A stretch of DNA of 64,000 nt from Taxillus chinensis (Eukaryota; Streptophyta; Magnoliopsida; Santalales; Loranthaceae): assembly GCA_023512835.1 (NCBI GenBank), contig CM042085.1, positions 37,650,324 to 37,714,323 on the forward strand, given 5' to 3'. Below, piece after piece: positions 32,258 to 43,405 of the stretch. The notes under the pieces were generated by a model, which saw only the letters and a program-made list of their open reading frames with translations, ran no database searches and was not told the DNA's origin. How positions within the stretch are numbered: the first letter of the stretch is position 1; each line of letters opens with the position of its first letter. The position numbers were made by a program, and so were the translations under genes.

Positions 32258-32262
32258 CGTCT
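32258..32262. repeat. TSD of element D (CGTCT), left copy
   Basis: CGTCT at 32258-32262 and 50171-50175 flank TGTAATG...GTGACA exactly. Confidence 0.9.
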
Positions 32263-32394
32263 TGTAATGACCCGTGTGTAACCCGTGTGTAAGAAGTTAA
32301 CCACAAACACCTTGGATGTTGGTGCACAAGTTTGAGGTAAGAGATGATCCCAAGAGGGGACTTTTGGGAGGTGCATATGACAAGTGATAACGTG

Positions 32395-32700
32395 CATTTA
32401 TGCCCTAGGAAGATGCTATGCATATACATGCGGTTTTAAGTTGTTTTGGCAGATTTTGGAGCTCACTTTTGGTATAGTAGATGGCCTCAAACAATTGGCG
32501 TGCAAGAACAAAAGTTTCTTAGAATGAGGTCCTCTATCTACCACAGAAATTTCAGGGCATTTGGAGCTGCACGTGAATTCACCCATTTCACGTGCAAGCA
32601 TATTTTTGCTTCTCAGACCTCTACAAGATGCAAGGAGGCTTGGGGTGAAGTTTGAGTGCATTTGGAGCTGCACGCCAATTGGGGAATTGGCGTTCAAATT
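32395..32700 (+). repeat. Segment shared with the Athila (element C) LTR
   Basis: Starts TGATAACGTGCATTTATGCC, the same as the outer end of element C's LTR in its own sense (minus strand from 31558: TGATAACGTGTATTTTATGCC). The following phrases CCTAGGAAGATGCTAT, TTTTGGCAGATTTTGGAGCTC, TAGTAGATGGCCTCAAACAA and GGCGTGCAAGAACAAAAG also match in order. The 3' LTR copy is at 39810-40115. Confidence 0.8.
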
Positions 32701-32826
32701 GGCGTGCAGGCATGTTTTTGCATGGTTACCTTGGTTTTGTCATTCTAATCATCTTTTCTCAAAGGACCATGTTGGAATTGTGAATATTTTGGTGTGTATG
32801 GATGTGGAAAGATCATAGCTTGTTCC

Positions 32827-32905
32827 ATCAAAACTACGTCGTTTTGATGCTGGGATTCACTTAATCAAAACTACGTCGTTTTGATGTTGTGTTGTCTATA
32901 TAAGG
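32827..32905 (+). promoter_or_regulatory. Element D 5' LTR promoter: two ACGT inverted repeats and TATA box
   Basis: Two 22-bp inverted repeats (arms ATCAAAAC/GTTTTGAT around TACGTC) at 32827-32848 and 32864-32885, then TATATAAGG at 32897-32905. Probable start of element transcription near 32930. The same arrangement is at 40242-40320 in the other LTR. Confidence 0.75.
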
Positions 32906-32944
32906 AGGAGAAGCCCCACTGTTTTAGGTTTAAGGTTTGTTGCT

Positions 32945-32978
32945 CCACCAGCCGTCACAGAGAAAGAAAGAGAGAGAG

Positions 32979-33025
<47 letters not shown>
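32945..33025. repeat. GA microsatellite in element D 5' LTR leader
   Basis: About 30 GA units with some AAAG interruptions. In the 3' LTR the equivalent run is at 40375-40431 and differs in length. Confidence 0.9.
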
Positions 33026-33029
<4 letters not shown>

Positions 33030-33549
33030 AGGAGAGCTTCTGGTGGCTGCTAGAGCGTCTTGCGTGGGTGGTCGGAGTCTTGCGTGGAAGCGGGAGCAGG
33101 AGAACATACAAGGTAGGGGTTCTGTTCTTCCTAAATCCTCCTCTATCCTAGGGTTCTAGGGCAGATTATGGAGTTATACCTGTTTATATATATATGTAAT
33201 CCATATAGGTGTGATCTCCTATATGGATGTTGGCCTTCAATGGCGGTTTTTGATGTGTTCTGGTGTTGGATGGTGAGTGCATGTTAAGTGTTTGATAATA
33301 TGCCTGTGTGGCTAGGTTTGTGGGTTTGTGAATGTATACATGTTAAGCATTTGGTAAAATACCTGTGAGACTCTGCATGTCAAGTGTTTGATTTTATGCC
33401 TGATGGGCTGTGCGAACTAAGTGTTTGGTATTATGCCTGTGAAAGTGTGTATGCTACGTGTTTGGTTTAATGCCTATGTGACCTTGTATGCTGTGTTAGT
33501 GGAACCCGGTGGCTGTGGAAGCCCGGGACTGGAACTGTTAGCCTGTGTG

Positions 33550-33720
33550 GCTGAGCCTATATGGCTGTGGATATGTTAGCCCGTGTGGCTAAGCCTTAGT
33601 GGCCGTGGATGTGTTAGCCATGTGGCTAAGCCTTAGTGGCCGTGGATATGTTAGCCGTGTGGCTAAGCCTTAGTGGCCGTGGATATGTTAGCCTATATGG
33701 CTAAGCCTGTATGCCTGTGG
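33550..33720 (+). repeat. Tandem repeat in element D LTR (~37-bp unit)
   Basis: Four to five units containing TTAGCC...GTGTGGCTAAGCC and TAGTGGCCGTGGAT. The 3' LTR copy lies at about 40950-41125. Element E and solo LTR F carry an unrelated GAGGCGGTTAAAT array at this place. Confidence 0.8.
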
Positions 33721-34192
33721 ATATGTGTGTGCCATGTGAATGTGGAATACAACTTGTTTATATTTTATTGTCACTACACTGCACCTGTACACACTCATGT
33801 AGACGCTAGGGGCATGGGATGGATTGGGGAGACATGATCCCTACTAAGCTGTGGTTGCTCACCCCTCCCTCTATGTTGTGTTTTCTTTCAGGAACATACA
33901 GGCGTTAGGTGGGACCCCAAGGTGGAAGACCTTATTGATTTTACTGTCTTCCATTTATGTTATTATTATGGGAATTGATGTAACCCAGTGGGGATGGATT
34001 GGAAAGAGGATTTTGTTGTAATAAAGACTGGTTTGGATTGTGGATTGCTTTTATGAACTTTGCTTTCTTGAATGTGTTGTGGATATTTAAAATGTTATAT
34101 TCGGGGTTTGCACCCTAACCCCTTTGCCCTCCGTGTGGGTACAAGGGGAGTCACGTACCGGTTTCCTCGGGTTGGAAATCCGGGGCGTGACA

Positions 34193-34612
34193 ATATGGTA
34201 TCAGAGCATGGTCTAGTTGACCTAGGGTAGTGGGCGGACCTGGTTATCCTAAGTCCTTTGGAGGAGCCTGGAGGGACATGCCTGATCAACATGGTCCTCT
34301 TTGAACCTCCAAGGTGTACTTAGGGTAGTCCAGTCTTGTGGTAGGATTTGCATGCATTGGCATTAGGGCACTAGTGTCATTTGCTGTGAATGTGTGCTAA
34401 ACTATGGAAAATGTGGATAAGATAATATGATTAAGTGTGAAATGTGCAACTCTGATTTGTTTGGCAATGCGTACTGAACTGTAAAATGTGATTGATACAA
34501 TGTATGTGTGTAATGTCATGTAATAGTGGAATTGATCAGTGGGGTAGAGGTAGTGACGCGATAGATTATAAATTCATTTTGACGTTTGTGCTTCTTACTT
34601 CGTGTAGTAAGA
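34193..34612 (+). other. Element D leader with tRNA-Met primer-binding site (34196-34207)
   Basis: TGGTATCAGAGC follows the LTR end by three bases. The rest is an untranslated leader with nothing else recognised. Confidence 0.85.
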
Positions 34613-37085
34613 ATGCCGCCGAGGAGAGGGACACGTGCGTCCGGGGCAATGGGCGATGAGTCATCTCGCCCATGAGGGTCCGGGTGCGGGACAGTCCGTT
34701 GGAGGGCATGCGTTGTTGCTGGCACAGCTACAAGAAGGCATCCGGCTGGAGGTACGAGAGCTACGGGAGGGACTCCGGCAGGAGGTTCGGGAGGAGGTGC
34801 GCCGTGAGATGGTAGCACAGCAGGTGGTACCACCACCACCACCAGTAGGGGAGCAGCCTCGTGAGCGTGGGAGTTCGCTGGGTGGTGTACCGACTCGTGC
34901 AGAGGATGACGTGGTGACACGGTTCCGAAAGGAACAACCTCCGCGATTCAAGGGGGAAGGAGATCCCGTGTTAGCTGAGCACTGGCTGAGGCAGATCGAG
35001 TATGTGTTTTCCTTTCTCCTACCCCGGGAGGAGGATAAGGTGAGATTGGCCATTCGGCAGCTGGAGGGGAATGCTCTGGAATGGTGGCAGATTGTTGCGG
35101 GGAGCCATGCTGTGCAGTTCATGTTGTGGGACGAGTTCCTGCAGCTCTTCCATGATGAATTCTTCCCCGAGTATGAGCGCAAATTCCGGAGCTTGAGCAG
35201 ATTTGCTCCCGAGACCGTGGCGCAGGAGGACCTGAAGGCCCACAAGTTCACTTTGGGTCTCAGGCCAGCACTTAGGCAGAGGGTGGCAATTCTGCGTTTG
35301 AGGACCTATGCTGAGGTTGTGGAGACAGCCCGAATAGCTGAGAGGGAGATGGATAATGGGAGGCAGACCCATCAGGGTCGCCCGTTGCAGGGTGGGTTGG
35401 AGCGTGATTCCGGGTCCAAGCGGCCCAAGACTGAGGAAAAGGATAGCAGTTCTTTCCGCAGCCGGGGACAACCATCAGTGCCCCCAGGGAGGTCTAGCTT
35501 TGGCGGTAGCAGACAGGGAGGTCCGGCAGGAGGACTCCCCAACGGTTATCATTGCTGTGGAGAGCAAGGCCACTTCAAAAGGGAGTGTCCCAAGAAGAAC
35601 TGGCGATGCAATAGCTGTGGACGAGAAGGCCATTTGAGCCGGGTTTGCCGGAGTAGCAACAAGGGAGTTGGAGGCATGGCATCCAGCATGAGGAGTGACG
35701 CCAGTTTCCGTACACCAGCAGAGAGACCAGCTCGTCAGTGGCAGGCTAGTCAGGCAGGATCGAGTCAGACCCGACCCCAGGGGAGGCCGGAGCGGCAGCA
35801 GACTGAAGCTGGAGGCAACCTTAGCGGGAAGCATCCAGTGAGTGAGCCGACCAGTGGCACGAGCCAAGGAAGGGTGTTTGCGCTAGAGGCGACGTACCAG
35901 GAGGAGGCTGAGCTACCACCCCCACCTGCGGAGGGTGAAGCAGGACCATCGGTGGTTAGAGGTACCCTCTTGATTTCTCGTACGTTAGCTTCTGTTCTTT
36001 TTCATATGGGTGCATCGTGTTCCTTCGCTGCCGAGCTTCTTATTGATGGCTTGGGGTTAGCTTGTGTGGAGGCCGCGAGGCCCCTAGTTGTGGAGTCTCC
36101 GGTGGGAGGCATGATTGAGGCACGGCGTGTGTGTCGTGACTGTGTGTTAACCCTACGAGAGGTGGAGCTGAGTTTTGACTTGCATGTAATGCCTTTGAGG
36201 ACGTTTGACCTGATCTTGGGTATGGATTGGCTTATGGCTTTCCAGGCCAAGATAGATTGTTATCGGCGGCGTGCATCCTTCGTGACACCTGCAGGGACCT
36301 CTTGCACCCTGCAGGGGGAGTGGGACTGTGAGGTGAGTCGGGCCGGGCCAGTGTTGGACCAGTGGGGTGCCATTACCCACAGGTTGGCAGCCCGACCTTT
36401 GGCCGAGGAGGGTAAGGTGGAAAAGAGGGTGTGGCCCGCTGTTGTGGACCAATTTCAGGATGTTTTTCCTGAAGAGTTGAGGAGTTTGCCACCTAAGAGG
36501 AGTGTGGAGTTCACCATTGAGTTGGTGCCGGGGACGGGTCCGATTTCCCAAGTAGCGTATCGTATGGGGCCAGCCGAGTTGAGAGAGCTTCAGAGGCAAA
36601 TCGAGGAGTTGGTGGGCCAGGGGTATATCAGACCGAGTACCTCACCTTGGGGTGCTCCGGTGCTCTTTGCTAAGAAGGCTGATGGCACGCTTCGTCTCTG
36701 CATCGACTACAGGAAGCTGAATTCAGTGACTGTGAAGAACAAGTACCCGTTGCCTCGGATAGATGACTTGTTTGACCAATTGAGTGGGGCCCAGTGGTTT
36801 TCCAAAATAGATCTACGGTCGGGGTATCATCAGTTGAGGGTTAGGGAGGAAGACATCCCTAAGACGGCTTTTCGGTGCAGGTATGGGCATTATGAGTGGG
36901 TAGTGATGCCTTTCGAGCTCACTAATGCGCCAGCGGTGTTCATGCATTTGATGAACCAGGTCTTTGCTCCATACTTGGATTCGTTTGTGGTGGTGTTTAT
37001 TGATGATATTTTGGTGTATTCCAAGACCGAGAAGGAGCATGTGGAGCACTTGGCAACAGTGTTGCAAACCTTGAGGGACCAGTAG
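34613..37085 (+). pseudogene. Element D gag, protease and reverse transcriptase
   Basis: A long open frame ends at TAG 37083-37085. The likely true start is ATG 34613 (MPPRRG, usual for this lineage) with a frameshift near 34660; the first in-frame ATG of the main frame is 34656. Domains: gag capsid ([18 protein letters not shown]), two zinc knuckles near 35550-35650 (the first lacks its first Cys, read as Tyr), protease near 36000 where the D-T-G site reads H-M-G and so is dead, RT with [19 protein letters not shown] and catalytic FIDDIL (about 36990-37010). The phrase MPFELTNAP has Glu instead of the usual Gly. Confidence 0.88.
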
Positions 37086-37612
37086 CTGTTTGCTAAGTTT
37101 AGCAAGTGTGAGTTTTGGCTGCAGGAGGTTCACTTTCTTGGCCATGTGGTGTCAGCTGAGGGAGTTAGGGTGGACCCAGCCAAGAATGAGGCTGTGGCAT
37201 CGTGGGCGAGGCCAACCAACGTTTTTGAGATTCGTAGTTTTCTTGGCTTGGCAGGCTATTACCGTCGTTTTGTAGAGGGATTCTCCCGTTTGGCAGCTCC
37301 TATGACAGCGTTGACTCGGAAGGGAGTAAAGTTTGAGTGGACTGACAAGTGCCAGCAGGCGTTTGAGGCTCTCAAAACCCGTTTGACCACTGTACCTGTG
37401 TTGAGGTTGCCTAGGGAGGATATTCCGTATGAGGTATTTTGCGATGCGTCCAGGGTTGGTTTGGGGTGTGTGCTTATGCAAGAGCACAGTGTGGTAGCTT
37501 ATGGGTCGAGGCAGTTGAAGCCTCATGAGCAGAATTACCCTACCCATGATCTTGAGTTGGCGGCTGTCATCTTCGCTCTGAAGAGTTGGCAGCACTACCT
37601 CTTGGGGGGAAA
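37086..37612 (+). pseudogene. Element D RNase H region
   Basis: Same frame as the RT part, after one TAG (37083, probably from CAG). Contains the RT thumb ([16 protein letters not shown]) and RNase H words ([31 protein letters not shown]). The frame is lost in the homopolymer run GGGGGGAAAA at about 37603-37612, where one extra base shifts reading to the next frame. Confidence 0.85.
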
Positions 37613-39333
37613 AGTTTGTGGTGTTCTCAGATCACAAGAGCCTTCAGTACATCTTTACTCAGAAGGACTTGAATTTGAGGCAAAGGAGATGGGTGGAGTA
37701 TTTGCAGACCTTTGACTTTACTCTTTCCTATACCTTGGGCAAGGGTAATGTTGTGGCTGACGGGTTGAGCAGAAAAGGGAAAGCTGAGGTGGCCGTGAGA
37801 GAGTGGAAGCTGATGGAGCAGTTGGCGATGTTGCAGTTGCAGCCTGTTGTTCGTGATGGTGGGACAGTCCTGAGTCCTTTGGTGGTTGTGCCTGAGTTGT
37901 ACCAGCGCGTCCGGGAGGAACAGTTGGGTGACATTGAGTGTGAGGTTCTCCGTGCTCGTATTGAGGCTGGGGAGCTATCTGAGGACTGGACAGAGGGTCC
38001 TGAGCATGAGTTGTCTTTTCAGGGGTGGTTGGTAGTGGCTTCTTCCCTCAGGGATGAGGTGATGAGGGAGTTTCACCAGTCTAGAGTTGCTGTGCATCCA
38101 GGGGGTAAGAAGATGTACCATGCGCTTTGGGGACATTTTTGGTGGCCTGGGATGAAACGCGATGTGGCTGCTTTTGTTTCGTGGTGCCTCACGTGTCAGC
38201 AGGTGAAGACTGAGCATCAGCGGCCGGCGGGCATGTTACAGCCATTGCCCATAGCGGAGTGGAAGTGGGACCACATAGCGATGGATTTTGTGACTGGTCT
38301 TCCACCCACCACAGGGAGGAAAGATATGATTTGGGTGATTGTGGATCGACTCACAAAGTCGGCCCATTTCCTGGCTGTTCACGAGCGGGACTCTATTGGG
38401 ACCTTGAGTCAGCTATACATGAACGAGATTGTGAGACTGCATGGAGTACCATCATCGGTTGTCTCTAATCGGGATTCGCGGTTCACTTCCCGTTTCTGGG
38501 CAGGTTTGCAGGAGGCTATGGGGACCAAACTTCACTTGAGTACAGCCTTTCACCCTGAGACTGACGGCCAGACAGAGAGGACGAATCAGACTTTGGAGGA
38601 CATGTTACGGGCCTGTGTGTTAGATTTTGGGAGTTCGTGGGCGACTCACCTTCCTTTGGTGGAGTTTGCCTACAACAACAGTTATCAGGCATCCATTGGG
38701 ATGGCTCCTTTTGAGGCGTTGTATGGGCGGCCGTGTCGATCACCTTTGTGTTGGACCGAGGTGGGGGAGACAGCTCTCTTGGGACCACAGTTGGTTCAAG
38801 AGGCTACCGAGAAGGTTAAGTTGATTCGTCAGCGTTTGTTATCAACTCAGAGTCGGCAGAAATCTTATGCGGATCAGCGGCGGCGACCTTTGGAGTTTTC
38901 TGTTGGTGATCATGTGTTTCTTCGTGTTTCTCCACGTCGTGGACATCGACGGTTTGGGCGAGGTTCCAAGCTATCTCCGCGGTTTATTGGTCCTTTTGAG
39001 ATTCTGGATCGTGTGGGGCCTGTGGCCTACCGGTTAGCGTTACCACCGCGGCTGAGTCGAGTGCACAACGTGTTTCACGTGTCCCAGTTGCAGAAGTATC
39101 ACCCTGACCCCACTCATGTGATCGATTGGGGGACATTAGACATTGAGGATGACATGTCCGTTGTTGAGGCCCCTATCCGTATCCTAGATCGGCGAGAGAA
39201 GCTTTTGCGTGGTCGTGCTATTCCTTTGGTTCGCGTGCTGTGGCAGCACCGTGGCATTGAGGAGGAGACATGGGAACGTGAGTCCATGATGCGTGAGCAG
39301 CACCCAGAATTGTTCGAGGACGAACAATCTTAA
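37613..39333 (+). CDS. Element D RNase H end, integrase and chromodomain
   Basis: Open frame of about 570 codons after the homopolymer shift. It starts with the RNase H end ([21 protein letters not shown]). The integrase has HHCC ([15 protein letters not shown]...CLTCQQVK), the core (MDFVTGLP with first Asp, [11 protein letters not shown] with second Asp, [13 protein letters not shown] with Glu), and the GPF/GPY region ([10 protein letters not shown]). The C-terminal ~60 residues ([10 protein letters not shown]...VLWQHRG...TWERE) are the group II chromodomain of Tekay/Del elements, thought to guide insertion to heterochromatin. The stop TAA at 39331 lies just after a small inverted repeat. 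Confidence 0.9.
39309..39328 (+). other. Inverted repeat at end of element D pol
   Basis: TTGTTCG-AGGA-CGAACAA (39310-39327), a perfect 7-bp stem, directly before TCTTAAG. See the second copy at 39643-39660. Confidence 0.7.
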
Positions 39334-39642
39334 GCGTGGGAGGTGGCTGTTGGTGGCTGTTGGCCAAGGGATAGTGATGTGTTTTCTTGTATTAGTTGTG
39401 TATGATTTGGTGTTTGTTTTGTCTTTTAGACATGTCTTCATATTTGTGATGTGTTTTGAGATGTGTATTTGTGACATGCGGATATGTGTTATATGCATTA
39501 TTGTGATGCATGTGGTTATGGATTATGGTGGTACCTTGTTATGTGCTGTTATGTGCTATGCGCGGTGTATGACCCATTTAGGTGTTGTGGCTCGCCGTGT
39601 GGCAAATGGGTAGCTTGTGTTTGTTTTCCTCGTATGTTATTT
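39334..39642 (+). other. Element D 3' untranslated region
   Basis: T/G-rich; no gene. The phrase at 39541-39610 has counterparts in element E (47860-47940). Confidence 0.7.
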
Positions 39643-39677
39643 CTTTTCGAGGACGAAAAGTCTTAAGGGGGAGAGGA
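39643..39677 (+). other. Inverted repeat and polypurine tract of element D
   Basis: CTTTTCG-AGGA-CGAAAAG (39643-39660), then TCTTAAGGGGGAGAGGA. The purine run abuts the 3' LTR (39678) and is the plus-strand primer. The stem differs from the first copy by paired changes on both arms. Confidence 0.75.
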
Positions 39678-40371
39678 TGTAATGACCCGTGTGTAACCCA
39701 TGTGTAAGAAGTTAACCACAAACACCTTGGATGTTGGGGCACAAGTTTGAGGTAAGAGATGAGCCCAAGAGGGGACTTTTGGGAGGTGCATGTGACAAGT
39801 GATAACGTGCATTTATGCCCTAGGAAGATGTTATGCATATACATGCGGTTTTAAGCTGTTTTGGCAGATTTTGGAGCTCACTTTTGGTATAGTAGATGGC
39901 CTCAAACAATTGGCGTGCAAGAACAAAAGTTTCTTAGAATGAGGTCCTCTATCTACCACAGAAATTTCAGGGCATTTGGAGCTGCACGTGAATTCACCCA
40001 TTTCACGTGCAAGCATATTTTTGCTTCTCAGACCTCTACAAGATGCAAGGAGGCTTGGGATGAAGTTTGAGTGCATTTGGAGCTGCACGCCAATTGGGGA
40101 ATTGGCGTTCAAATTGGCGTGCAGGCATGTTTTTGTATGGTTACCTTGGTTTTGTCATTCTAATCATCTTTTCCCAAAGGACCATGTTGGAATTGTGAAT
40201 ATTTTGGTGTGTATGGATGTGGGAAGGTCATAGCTTGTTCCATCAAAACTACGTCGTTTTGATGCTGGGATTCACTTAATCAAAACTACGTCGTTTTGAT
40301 GTTGTGTTGTCTATATAAGGAGGAGAAGCCCCTCTGTTTTAGGTTTAGGGTTTGTTGCTCCACCAGCCGTC

Positions 40372-40434
<63 letters not shown>

Positions 40435-41417
40435 AGGAGAGCTTCTGGTGGCTGTCGGAGCGTCTTGCGTGGGTGGTCGGAGTCTTGCGTGGAAGCGGGA
40501 GCAGGAGAACATACAAGGTAGGGGTTCTGTTCTTCCTAAATCCTCCTCTATCCTAGGGTTCTAGGGCAGATTATGGAGTTATACCTGTTTATATATATAT
40601 GTAATCCATATAGGTGTGATCTCCTATATGGATGTTGGCCTTCAATGGCGGTTTTTGATGTGTTCTGGTGTTGGATGGTGAGTGCATGTTAAGTGTTTGA
40701 TAATATGCCTGTGTGGCTAGGTTTGTGGGTTTGTGAATGTATGCATGTTAAGCGTTTGGTAAAATACTTGTGAGACTCTACATGTCAAGTGTTTGATTTT
40801 ATGCCTGATGGGCTGTGCGAACTAAGTGTTTGGTATTATGCCTGTGAAAGTGTGTATGCTACGTGTTTGGTTTAATGCCTGTGTGACCTTGTATGCTGTG
40901 TTAGTGGAACCCGGTGGCTGTGGAAGCCCGGGACTGGAACTGTTAGCCTGTGTGGCTAAGCCTATATGGCTGTAGATATGTTAGCCCGTGTGGCTAAGCC
41001 TTAGTGGCCGTGGATGTGTTAGCCGTGTGGTTAAGCCTTAATGGCCGTGCATATGTTAGCCGTGTGACTAAGCCTTAGTGGCCGTGGATATGTTAGCCTA
41101 TATGGCTAAGCCTGTATGGCTGTGGATATGTGTGTGCCATGTGAATGTCGAATACAACTTGTTTATATTTTATTGTCACTACACTGCACCTGTACACACT
41201 CATGTAGACGCTAGGGGCATGGGATGGATTGGGGAGACATGATCCCTACTAAGTTGTGGTTGCTCACCCCTCCCTCTATGTTGTGTTTTCTTTCAGGAAC
41301 ATACAGGCGTTAGGTAGGACCCCAAGGTGGAAGACCTTATTGATTTTACTGTCTTCCATTTATGTTATTTTTATGGGAATTGATGTAACCCCAGTGGGGA
41401 TGGATTGGAAAGAGGAT
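39678..41417 (+). repeat. Element D 3' LTR, first part
   Basis: Near-identical to 32263-34018. Broken at 41417 by element E within AGGAT. The remaining 181 bp resume at 49990-50170. Promoter module at 40242-40320. Confidence 0.92.
41413..41417. repeat. TSD of element E (AGGAT), left copy
   Basis: AGGAT at 41413-41417 and 49985-49989 flank TGAATGACC...GCGGACA. Confidence 0.88.
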
Positions 41418-41965
41418 TGAATGACCCGGTACGTGTGTAAGGAGTTAACCACAAACACCTTGGATGTTGGTACACAAGTTTAAGGTAAGAGATGAGCCCA
41501 AGAGGGGACTTTTGAGAGGTGCATGTGCCAAGCGATAGCGTACATTTATGCCCTAGGAAGATGCTATGCGTTTACGGGCGGTTTAAAGCTGTTTTGGCTG
41601 ATCTTGGAGCTCACTTTTGACCTAGTAGTGGCCTCAAACAATTGGCGTGCAAGAACAAAAAGTTTCTTAGATGAGGTCCTCTATACCACAGAAATTTCAG
41701 AGCATTTGGAGCTGAACGTGAATTCACCCATTTCACGGCAAGCATATTTTTGCTCCTCGAGCCTCTACAAGATGCAAGGAGACTTGTGGTGAAGTTTGAG
41801 TGCATTTGGAGCTGCACGCCAATTGGGGAATTGGCGTGCAAATTGGCGGGTGTATTTTTGCATGGTTCCCTTGGTTTTGTCATTCTAATGATCTTTCTCC
41901 AAAGGACCATGTTGCAATTCGAGTATTTTGGCCTATATGGGTGCGGAAAGGTGCTAACTTGTGTG

Positions 41966-42043
41966 ATCAAAACTACGTCGTTTTGATCCTGGGTTTCTTA
42001 ATCAAAACTACGTCGTTTTGATGTGGATGGTGTCTATATAAGG
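41966..42043 (+). promoter_or_regulatory. Element E 5' LTR promoter module
   Basis: Paired 22-bp inverted repeats with ACGT core followed by TATATAAGG, as in element D. In the 3' LTR the repeats are at 48562-48583 and 48598-48619, and the TATA phrase has lost bases (GTCATATAAGG). Confidence 0.7.
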
Positions 42044-42769
42044 AGGGCTTGAGTTTGAGTTTAGGGTTCTTGTGTTCCTTTCTTTTGGCCGCGCTAGAGA
42101 GAGAGAGCTAGAGAGAGAGAGGGAAGGGGAGTTGCTGGTTGCTGCGGGAGCATCTTGCGTGGGGAGGACAGCGTTTGGTGCGGGAGCAAGGAAGAGGCTG
42201 CTTTAAGGTAGGGGTTCTGCTTTTCCTAATCCCTCCTCCGTCCTAGGGTCCTAGGGCGGATTCTGGGGTCATCTGTTTATATATACATATGTAATCCATA
42301 TAGGTGTGATCTCCTATATGGATGTTGGCCTTCATGGCATTTTAGTGTGGTTCGTGGTCTATATGCTATATGTTTGATGAAAAGCCTGTGTGAATATAGT
42401 TGTGTGTATATGCCCATTACGTGTTTGGTATTATGCCGTGTGGCTGAACTTGTGATTTAGGGTATGTATGTATCTGGGTGTTTGCTCTGTGGCCCTGAAT
42501 GGGTGGGATTGTGCACTTGTGAACGGGTGCACACCAAGTGTTTGGTTTTATACCCGAGAGGCTATGCATATTATGTGTTTGAAATAATGTCCGTGTGGAT
42601 GGGTTTGTGAGCCTGTGAATATATGCATGCTAAGTGTTCGACGTTATTCTGTGTACTAAGCATATTAAGTGTTTGATGTTATGCCGTATGGTCTTATGTC
42701 GTGTGGTTGCTTGTACACCCGGTGGTCGTGGAAGCCCGGGACCGTTTGTGTTAGCCGTGAGGTCATGGA

Positions 42770-42905
42770 AACTTGGCCTGAAGAGGCGGTTAAATCACTT
42801 GGCCTCGAAGAGGCGGTTAAATCACTTGGCCTGAAGAGGCGTTAAATCACTTGGCCCGAAGAGGCGGTTAAATAACTTGGCCTGAAGAGGCGGTTAAATC
42901 ACTTG
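42770..42905 (+). repeat. Tandem repeat in element E 5' LTR (~25-bp unit)
   Basis: Five units of CTTGGCCTGAAGAGGCGGTTAAATCA with small gaps. The 3' LTR has the same array at 49368-49495, and solo LTR F carries it in reverse at 16185-16330. Confidence 0.88.
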
Positions 42906-43405
42906 TTGTTAAAGTGTTAGGGGGCGGGGGGCGGGGGGGGGGGGGGGGGGGTGTAATTGTTGATGTGGTTGTTGTTATGTCCGTTGAAATTATTGTAACA
43001 CGACACCGCACTTGTACACATGGCATGTAGATGCTAGGAGCATGGGATGGGTTGGGGAGACATGATCCCTATGAGCGTGGATGCCACCCCTCCTACTATG
43101 GTGTGTTTTCTTGCGGGAACCTACGGGCGTTAGGTGGGAACACCAAGGTGGAAGAGTTCCATTTTGTGGCTTTGTTTTGTGTTATTTGCATTATGTAATT
43201 TTTGTTGAGGCATTGTAACCCCGGTGGGGAGATATTGTAATGAAGTTTGAAACATAATAAAGGCATGTGGTCTCAATTAAATAATTATATGATTTTGGTT
43301 TCGAAAAGAAATGTGAAGTGTATGTTGTATCCTACCCCTTTGTCCAAACCCGGATAAAGGGAGGGTCACGTTCCGGTCCCTCGGGTTGGAAATCCGGGCG
43401 TGACA

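Larger units (their letters stand above)
32263..34192 (+). repeat. Element D 5' LTR (1930 bp)
   Basis: TGTAATGACCCG to GGGGCGTGACA. It contains, in order: a ~300-bp segment like the start of the Athila LTR (32395-32700), G-box and GGCGTGC words, two ACGT inverted repeats (32827-32848, 32864-32885), TATATAAGG (32897-32905), a GA run (32960-33024), and a ~37-bp tandem repeat (33550-33720). Confidence 0.92.
41418..43405 (+). repeat. Element E 5' LTR (1988 bp)
   Basis: Starts TGAATGACC and ends GGGCGTGACA. Contains two ACGT inverted repeats (41966-41987, 42001-42022), TATATAAGG (about 42035-42043), a GAGGCGGTTAAAT tandem array (42770-42905) and a long G run at 42920-42951. It differs from the 3' LTR mainly by one- and two-base gaps. 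Confidence 0.9.

Noticed and set aside
32263..34192. LTR G-box words as host gene promoters
   Set aside because: No host gene follows; the module is explained as the element's own promoter.
34516..34920. Antisense 134-codon frame over element D gag
   Set aside because: Pro/His-rich shadow of the gag frame; no domain.
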